Of a stretch of 56,318 nucleotides of DNA, positions 50,877 to 56,318 are shown piece by piece; positions within the stretch are counted from its first letter, which is position 1, and the number at the start of each line of letters is the position of its first letter. Source of the stretch: an uncultured Eisenbergiella sp. (GTDB taxonomy: Bacteria; Bacillota; Clostridia; Lachnospirales; Lachnospiraceae); NCBI GenBank assembly GCA_947627215.1, contig CANQVD010000022.1, forward strand, positions 1-56,318. The letters run 5' to 3'. A program made the position numbers and the translations under genes. A model generated the notes under the pieces. That model was not told the origin of the DNA. It ran no database searches and saw only the letters and a list, made by a program, of their open reading frames with translations.

Positions 50877-51581
50877 TCAACTTCTCTCCCCCAACAGCCA
50901 CGCGATCCCCGCCGCCGTCCGCGGCGCCGCATCCCGGAAATGATTTCCCGGATGAAGCCGGAACACCGTCTCGACGCCCTGCTCTCTGAAGAAGGAACAG
51001 AGCTCCTCCGTCCGTTCCCGCACGGTTTTCATGACCGGATTCCCGGTCCTGTGCTCCCTGTCGCCCAGAGAAAAATAAAGCCGCTCCGGGCGGCGTTTCA
51101 TTTCACGGGAAAGCACATACTCCCGAAAGCCCGGAAACCACAGGGAGCCTGACATGCTGGCGGCCTCCGAAAAGAGGTCCGACTGATACAGCGCATACAG
51201 AGCGAACAGCCCGGCCAGAGAATATCCGGCGATCCCCCGCCGCGAAACGGGACCCGGCAGACACCGTTCCGCCTGCGGCACGATCTCGTCCGTCAGGAGC
51301 TGCAGATATTCTTCCGCTCCTCCCGTAAAGGGCGCGCCGCCCCGGAAAACGGCCGGCGCATCCCAGGGAGCCATATCGTGATTCCAGTCCAGACCGCTGA
51401 CGGCGATGAGCGAAAAGTCCGGGCATCCGCCGAGGCGAAGCGCCTCCCGGATGCGCCCGCCCTCTCCCTCAAAGGTGTTCAGATACACCGCCGGGCGGTC
51501 CGGGGCAGCGGCGGGAAATACCGAAACCGTCTTCCCCGCCGTCACCAATCTGCTTTCCTCTTCCCGCTCGTCTGCTCCCAT
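50877..51581 (-). CDS. esterase family alpha/beta hydrolase (IroE/Fes-like)
   Basis: A 234-residue hydrolase. The nucleophile elbow GYSLAG (near residue 115) and a C-terminal His in HPGNHFRD fit the putative esterase family that includes enterochelin esterases and esterase D-like proteins. No signal peptide. ATG at 51581 has AAAGGAA upstream. It is the last gene of a minus-strand cluster with a second hydrolase 24 nt upstream, which suggests removal of acyl groups from sugars or polymers handled by the neighbouring GH3. Confidence 0.82.
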   Translation of the reverse strand: MGADEREEESRLVTAGKTVSVFPAAAPDRPAVYLNTFEGEGGRIREALRLGGCPDFSLIAVSGLDWNHDMAPWDAPAVFRGGAPFTGGAEEYLQLLTDEIVPQAERCLPGPVSRRGIAGYSLAGLFALYALYQSDLFSEAASMSGSLWFPGFREYVLSREMKRRPERLYFSLGDREHRTGNPVMKTVRERTEELCSFFREQGVETVFRLHPGNHFRDAAPRTAAGIAWLLGERS

Positions 51582-51605
51582 AACGTTTCCTTTCTGTCTG
51601 CCGTT

Positions 51606-52658
51606 TTACACCTCCATCGGCCGGTTCGGAATCCTCTCCAGTTGCTCCTTAATCTGTTTTGTTATTTCCGCATCCGCGCCCAGATAAGAGAGCACCTCCC
51701 GCATCGTCAGCTTTTTGCCCAGTTCCATCATGGCATCCGCATCCGGCGCGCCGTTCTCATCCGCGCCGTCTGTACCGCCCCGCAGAAGGCCAGCCAAGAT
51801 GCCCTCCGCCAGCTTCCTGCCCGCCGGGACGCAAAGGATCCGCTCCACCGTGCAGTCCAGGGACAGGTATGGCTCATGATTGCCGTTGACATAGTGCCCG
51901 CAGACGGGCTCGCTCATCCCGTCGTCGGAAAAGCTGCCGAACACCTCTCCCAGCCAGCCGATGCTGTCCTCCACCCAGTGCGGGACCCGCGCCGAGATCT
52001 CTGTGGAAGGATGCTGCACTGAAAAATCACAGGTGGAAAATCCGTGGGGACCATAGCTGTAAATATGGCTTTCAAAGGAAATATCGTGCTTCGCCAGCGC
52101 CTCCATGAACCGGATGGAATTGTCGATGGGCACGATGCCGTCCGTCCGGGTGGCGAACAGGAAGCAGGGACAGGTCCTCTCGTCCACCGCAGCGATGGTG
52201 TCCGGCGCGGAGGGCAGACATCCCCGCACATCAGAACCCGCCACCGCATAGCCCAGAATGGCCGCGTTGGGACGGTTCTCGGACAGCGTGGCCGCCGCGC
52301 AGGCCAGATGTCCCCCGGCGGAAAACCCGATCACCGCCACCCTGTCCGGATACAATGTCCACTTATTTGCATTTCCCCGGATCAGCGCCATGGCCTGTTC
52401 ATAATCCTGCAGCGGATTGGGCCATACCGCATCCTGCTTCACCGAATACCGTAGAATGAAGACCTGATAGCCGGCCTTCAGATAGGGAAAGGCCACCGGA
52501 TCCGCCTCCCGGTCGGAACACATCTGATAGCCGCCGCCCGGCAGGATCAGAATGGCCGGACGTCTGGAAATATATCCGAATTCTCCGCCCACCTCCTGTA
52601 AATACGCGGTGAGCGTTACGCTTCTTTTTTCATTTAAAACAACGGTTTCTGTTCTCAT
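51606..52658 (-). CDS. alpha/beta hydrolase, acetyl-xylan-esterase/BD-FAE-like
   Basis: A 350-residue hydrolase. The oxyanion motif LPGGGYQ, nucleophile elbow GFSAGG (near 115), and the later Asp (TDGIVPI) and His (YGPHGFS) give a complete triad. This pattern is shared by bacterial esterases that de-acetylate or de-feruloylate plant polysaccharides. The C-terminal 120 residues are a helical extension beyond the core. ATG at 52658 has GGGAGG upstream; upstream ATG codons would include the terminator region. It lies between the GH3 gene and the smaller esterase. Confidence 0.85.
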   Translation of the reverse strand: MRTETVVLNEKRSVTLTAYLQEVGGEFGYISRRPAILILPGGGYQMCSDREADPVAFPYLKAGYQVFILRYSVKQDAVWPNPLQDYEQAMALIRGNANKWTLYPDRVAVIGFSAGGHLACAAATLSENRPNAAILGYAVAGSDVRGCLPSAPDTIAAVDERTCPCFLFATRTDGIVPIDNSIRFMEALAKHDISFESHIYSYGPHGFSTCDFSVQHPSTEISARVPHWVEDSIGWLGEVFGSFSDDGMSEPVCGHYVNGNHEPYLSLDCTVERILCVPAGRKLAEGILAGLLRGGTDGADENGAPDADAMMELGKKLTMREVLSYLGADAEITKQIKEQLERIPNRPMEV

Positions 52659-52720
52659 CTTTTCCTCCCGGTTCCCCCGTACGCCGAGGGCTTCGCCGCG
52701 CGTTTTCTCCGGCTTCATAA

Positions 52721-52751
52721 AGCAAACCACCGGACGGACCGGTGGTTTGCT
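52721..52751 (-). terminator. 13-bp perfect hairpin after the GH3 gene
   Basis: AGCAAACCACCGG (52721-52733) pairs with CCGGTGGTTTGCT (52739-52751) around 5 nt, 16 nt after the GH3 stop. There is no strong U-tract on the minus strand, so it may be a partial terminator dividing GH3 from the two esterases. Confidence 0.7.
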
Positions 52752-52767
52752 CTGTTTCATACTCTCA

Positions 52768-55395
52768 TTACAGCGCCTTTCCCACGGAAGCCGCGTACGG
52801 CGCGCTGTCCTCATAGGCCGCGCTCTGCAGGATGCTGTTCAGCATCCGCTTCGCGCAGGCCTGCAGATCGCCCAGCGTGATGGGATAAGGAACGCTCCCC
52901 GCTTCCGCGTCCACGGAGCGGACGATCTCATCCACATCCGCCTGACTGCCCGGCATGACCAGATCGTTGCCCGCTCTGATGCAGCCCGCCGCATTGGAGG
53001 CTCCGTATTTGAACGGTCCCTCCGATCCGTAGCCGCCCGTGGTGCCCCAGTCCGTCATGACGATGCCCGCAAAGCCCCATTCATCCCTGGCCACGGAGGT
53101 CAGCAGATCATAATGATTCGCGGAATGGGTCCCGTTGATCAGGTTGTAGGAGGTCATGATCGACATGGGCTGGGACCGCTTCACGGCGATCTCAAAGTTC
53201 TTCAGATAGATCTCCCGAAGCGCCCGCTCTCCCACATGGGCGTTGACATGCGTCCGGTTATCCTCCTGATTGTTCAGCGCGAAATGCTTGATCGTGGTAC
53301 CCACGCCGGGATGCTTCTGCACGCCCAGCGTGTCCGCCGCCGCGCACAGTCCGGCCACCAGCGGATCCTCGGAATAATACTCAAAGTTCCGGCCGCAGAG
53401 CGGATTCCGGTGGATGTTCATGCCGGGCGCGAGCCACAGGGTGACGCCCAGCTCCTCCATCTCCTCTCCCACGATATCGCCCGCTTCCTCTATGGCGGCA
53501 AGATCCCAGGTCTGGGCCAGCAGCGTGGCGATGGGGATCGCGGTACAATACTGATAATAACGCACGGCATCCGCGGGGATCTCCGGCTTCTCCTCTGCCA
53601 GGATCTCCATGCCGGGAAGCGGCGCTTCTCCTGTGCCGGGAATCACATTGCCCGCCGCGTCCGCCATAAACTGTCTGGAAAGCCGCAGTCCCGCAGGGCC
53701 GTCGGCCAGAACCATATTGCGCACATCTCGGTCTCCGATCATCAGAGAGGTGGTATCCCCCGCCGCGCCGGGACAGACCGCGGACGCCGCGCCCACAATG
53801 GACTCGCCCTGGCCGTCTCTGGCCGTTCCCACGCAGAGCGCCGCCATTTCCTCCACCGTCAACTGGCTCACCAGCTCGTCCAGCGTATTTCTGCCCGCTT
53901 TTACATCATCCGCGGTGATCTTCTCATCCGACGTCTTCGCGGAAAAGATTTCGTTTTCTCCCTGATAAACCGCCCTGCGGCAGGGGATCTGACCGGCATC
54001 GATCAGGATCCTGACAGCACCCACCTTTTCCGCCGCCTCACCCGCATAGGTAAAAGGCGACGCGCCGGCAGCGGACAGCTCCTCCATTTCGCAGTCCAGC
54101 GGCAGACAGTTTTTCAACTGCTCCGTATCCGCATCCCGCTCCAGCACCAGCGCCGCGGCGATATGCGTATTCCGGGAGTCTTTGCCCACTCTCACATAAT
54201 AATTTCCCGCTTCCAACACCCAGGCGGCCCTTGCCGGATCATAGGAGGCCATGCGCGCCAGAGGCCAGGAAATGCACAGCGTCTGGGATTCCCCCGGCGC
54301 CAGCAGCTTCGTCTTCGCGTAGGCCGCCAGCTCCTGCATGGGCTTTTCCAGTTTTCCTTCCGGCGCGGAATAATAGACCTGCACGACCTCTTTTCCCGCG
54401 TACTGCGTTCCCGTATTCGTGACCAGTACCCGGACCGTCACCGTCAGCGGATCCGCCGTCACCGCTTCCGTTTTCACCTCAAAGGCCGTATAAGAAAGAC
54501 CGTATCCAAAGGGATAGGCGGGCGTCACGCCGAAGGTATCGAAATACCGGTAGCCCACGAAAATCCCTTCCCGGTAATACTCGTCGTCCAGATCTCCGTT
54601 CATATGGCTGAAATCAGCCGCTCCCGGATAGTCCGCATAGCGCTGCGCCCAGGTGGTGGCCAGCCTGCCGCAGGGCGTCACCTTTCCGGTGAGCACATCG
54701 GCCAGGGCATAGCCGCTGACATTGCCCGCCTGGCTCATCAGCAGCAGGGCGCCGATCCCTTCCGTCTCCCGAAAGAACGCAGTATCCACCACACCGCCCA
54801 CGTTCAGCACCACGATCAGCTTTTCATAATGCTCCGCCAGCAGGCGGATGACCGCCTTTTCCTCCTCCAGGAGCTCATAATCTCCGGCCGCGGGCCGTCG
54901 GTCCTTTCCCTCGCCGGAATTGCGGGACAGCACATAGACCGCCGTATCCGTCTCCGAAGCGGCGATATCCGCCTCCGTCGCCATCAGCACGGGCGGCTCC
55001 CGGAAGGGATTGGAGAAAAGCTGCGAGATCGCATCCCCGCCCTTCTTCATCGCTTCCTTAAATCCGGCGAAATACGCGTCCCGGGCTGTCTCCACGGCCG
55101 CATCATAACGATCCAGCCAGTCCTTTGTGGTGACAAGAAAACCAGCCGCTTCCAGCCCCTGTTCCGCATTCACCACGAACCGGCTGTTCACGTCGCCGGA
55201 ACCGGTCCCGCCCTTCACGGTATGTCTCGCGCCGCTGCCGTAGAGTGCCAGCTTTCTCCCGTCCGCTTTCAGCGGAAGCGCCCCTTTATTCTCCAGAAGC
55301 ACCATGCCCTCCGCGCCGATCCGTCTGGCGCGCTCCCAGTTTCTTCTCTCCCGTTCGCTGATCTCAGGCGTCCGGGAGGCAAACAGTTTTGCCAT
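52768..55395 (-). CDS. beta-glycosidase, glycoside hydrolase family 3, reversed domain order
   Basis: An 875-residue GH3 enzyme. The alpha/beta sandwich comes first (about 30-290; RIGAEGMVLLENKGALPL), then an FnIII-like domain (about 300-400; AYPFGYGLSYTAFEV), and last the barrel (about 520-875) with the nucleophile in VMTDWG near residue 782 and KHFALNNQE. In most GH3 enzymes the barrel comes first; the swapped order is known from beta-glucosidases of Ruminococcus and Butyrivibrio. There is no signal peptide. ATG at 55395 has AGGAGG 6 nt upstream. It follows the DUF362 gene by 37 nt. Confidence 0.92.
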   Translation of the reverse strand: MAKLFASRTPEISERERRNWERARRIGAEGMVLLENKGALPLKADGRKLALYGSGARHTVKGGTGSGDVNSRFVVNAEQGLEAAGFLVTTKDWLDRYDAAVETARDAYFAGFKEAMKKGGDAISQLFSNPFREPPVLMATEADIAASETDTAVYVLSRNSGEGKDRRPAAGDYELLEEEKAVIRLLAEHYEKLIVVLNVGGVVDTAFFRETEGIGALLLMSQAGNVSGYALADVLTGKVTPCGRLATTWAQRYADYPGAADFSHMNGDLDDEYYREGIFVGYRYFDTFGVTPAYPFGYGLSYTAFEVKTEAVTADPLTVTVRVLVTNTGTQYAGKEVVQVYYSAPEGKLEKPMQELAAYAKTKLLAPGESQTLCISWPLARMASYDPARAAWVLEAGNYYVRVGKDSRNTHIAAALVLERDADTEQLKNCLPLDCEMEELSAAGASPFTYAGEAAEKVGAVRILIDAGQIPCRRAVYQGENEIFSAKTSDEKITADDVKAGRNTLDELVSQLTVEEMAALCVGTARDGQGESIVGAASAVCPGAAGDTTSLMIGDRDVRNMVLADGPAGLRLSRQFMADAAGNVIPGTGEAPLPGMEILAEEKPEIPADAVRYYQYCTAIPIATLLAQTWDLAAIEEAGDIVGEEMEELGVTLWLAPGMNIHRNPLCGRNFEYYSEDPLVAGLCAAADTLGVQKHPGVGTTIKHFALNNQEDNRTHVNAHVGERALREIYLKNFEIAVKRSQPMSIMTSYNLINGTHSANHYDLLTSVARDEWGFAGIVMTDWGTTGGYGSEGPFKYGASNAAGCIRAGNDLVMPGSQADVDEIVRSVDAEAGSVPYPITLGDLQACAKRMLNSILQSAAYEDSAPYAASVGKAL

Positions 55396-55432
55396 AACAG
55401 CCCTCCTTTCAGTCATTTGGTTTCCCGGTCAT

Positions 55433-56317
55433 TCAGTCCACGCGGATCAGCTCGTATTCCCTCGTGCCGAAGCCCAGCTCTGCCGCCGCCTCGATGGTGT
55501 GAATGCCGTGCAGGGATTCCACCCGCTCCAGGAAATGCGCCCTGCCCGGATCCTTCGACTGATAGATCAGATCCATGCAGGCCTGATCCAGCGCCACCGG
55601 ATCCAGAGAAGACAAAATGCCGATATCCGCCATGCAGGGATCCTCCGCCACGGAACAGCAGTCGCAGTCCACGGAAAGATTGCACATCATATTGATGAAC
55701 GCGGTCTTATCCCGGAAAAAGCTCATGATGCTCTGCGCCGCGTCCGCCATGGACTCACAGAACACATCCTGCTCCGCCATGTGATCCCATACGACAGTCT
55801 GATCCGTGATCAGGCCCCCGGAATGGATCAGACACTTGCCCACCGTAGAAGCGCAGCCGATCGCCAGTTGCTTCAGGGCCCCGCCGTAGCCTCCCGCCGG
55901 ATGTCCCTTGAAATGGGCCAGCACCAGCATGGAATCGTAATTCGCCAGATTCTTACCCACAAAATTTTCCTTCAGGATCCTGCCGTTGGGAATCTCCAGC
56001 TTCAGATCCGGCCCCTCGGCGTCCATCAGATCCACCGTAAAATATTTCGTCCAGCCGTGGTCGTCTATCAGCTTCCGATGCTTTTCCGTGGAATTGCGTT
56101 CCCCGTCATACGCCGTATTGCACTCCACGACGGTGCCGCCCACATGCTCCACCATGGGCCGCATGAATTCGGGATGCAGATAATTCTGATTGCCCGCCTC
56201 ACCGGAATGCACCTTGACCGCCACCCGGCCCGGCAGCGGCCGGTTCAAAACCTCGTACATCTTCACCACCGCTTCCGGTGTGATCTCCGTTGTGAAATAA
56301 ACCTTCGCTTTTTCCAT
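55433..56317 (-). CDS. DUF362 domain protein
   Basis: A 294-residue protein with the DUF362 fold, seen in KVHSGEAGNQNYL, CNTAYDGERNST, HFKGHPAGGYGGALKQLAIGC and the Cys-rich MCNLSVDCDCC segment (near 213-224) that could hold a metal or FeS centre; GILSSLDPVALDQACMDLI closes the domain. The family is widespread in anaerobes and its reaction is unknown. The ATG lies one base from the window edge (56317), so the promoter is outside. It is the first visible gene of the GH3/esterase cluster. Confidence 0.85.
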   Translation of the reverse strand: MEKAKVYFTTEITPEAVVKMYEVLNRPLPGRVAVKVHSGEAGNQNYLHPEFMRPMVEHVGGTVVECNTAYDGERNSTEKHRKLIDDHGWTKYFTVDLMDAEGPDLKLEIPNGRILKENFVGKNLANYDSMLVLAHFKGHPAGGYGGALKQLAIGCASTVGKCLIHSGGLITDQTVVWDHMAEQDVFCESMADAAQSIMSFFRDKTAFINMMCNLSVDCDCCSVAEDPCMADIGILSSLDPVALDQACMDLIYQSKDPGRAHFLERVESLHGIHTIEAAAELGFGTREYELIRVD

Positions 56318-56318
56318 G

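Noticed and set aside
52552-55695. 1047-codon plus-strand frame across the GH3 gene
   Set aside because: Antisense shadow, Arg/His-rich, crosses several real gene boundaries and a terminator hairpin.

Overview
The window looks like chromosomal DNA of a Gram-positive gut-type anaerobe of the Clostridia, most likely Lachnospiraceae. This is inferred from gene content (type IV pilus genes without secretin or outer-membrane genes, DUF362, DUF3160, VanZ, LytTR regulators, GH29/GH31/GH3 enzymes, lipoproteins), strong AGGAGG ribosome binding sites and sigma-A type promoters with 17-nt spacers. I saw no rRNA, tRNA, CRISPR array, transposase or prophage gene.

Layout. (1) 1-2823: a promoter with four short repeats firing out of the left edge, then a lipoprotein, an APH/CotS-like phosphotransferase and a P-loop kinase. 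(2) 2912-22439, all on the minus strand: a complete type IV pilus locus. In transcription order it is prepilin peptidase PilD, PilM, PilN, PilO, a terminator abutting a new promoter, a 2782-residue protein with a prepilin N-terminus, three minor-pilin-like genes, PilB, PilT, PilC, and two near-paralogous major pilins separated by a palindromic non-coding element. (3) 22651-27357: alpha-L-fucosidase, aldo/keto reductase and zinc alcohol dehydrogenase, divergent from an AraC regulator. (4) 27433-31632: a MarR regulator with its own palindromic operator and a two-subunit ABC exporter. (5) 31828-39036: a transglutaminase-like protein, a LytTR response regulator, a triple hairpin, a histidine kinase without membrane segments, a second ABC exporter pair and VanZ. 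(6) 39040-42310: an alpha/beta hydrolase, an AAA/DUF4143 ATPase with a repeat-bearing promoter, a membrane-anchored protein and a 37-bp triple tandem repeat. (7) 42318-46206: Gfo/Idh/MocA oxidoreductase and GH31 glycosidase, divergent from a thioesterase. (8) 46813-50803: DUF3160 lipoprotein and CapA-like protein. (9) 50877-56317: DUF362, GH3 beta-glycosidase with swapped domain order, and two esterase-type hydrolases.

The most unusual part is the pilus locus. PilB/PilT/PilC/PilM-N-O would assemble and retract fibres of the two small pilins. The giant protein carries a processing site for PilD, three large GLUG-rich beta-helix-like modules that each end in a YP-P...HYGDW motif, Ig-like segments and a Thr/Glu/Ser repeat tail, and it lacks any sortase signal. 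The simplest reading is a pilus-borne (perhaps tip) adhesin. It has its own consensus promoter immediately after the terminator of the assembly genes, so it may be expressed separately. A neighbouring minor pilin has eight 12-bp repeats in its leader peptide. The surrounding glycosidases, esterases and oxidoreductases suggest a fibre- or mucin-glycan-degrading lifestyle in which such an adhesin would make sense, but the ligand cannot be read from the sequence.
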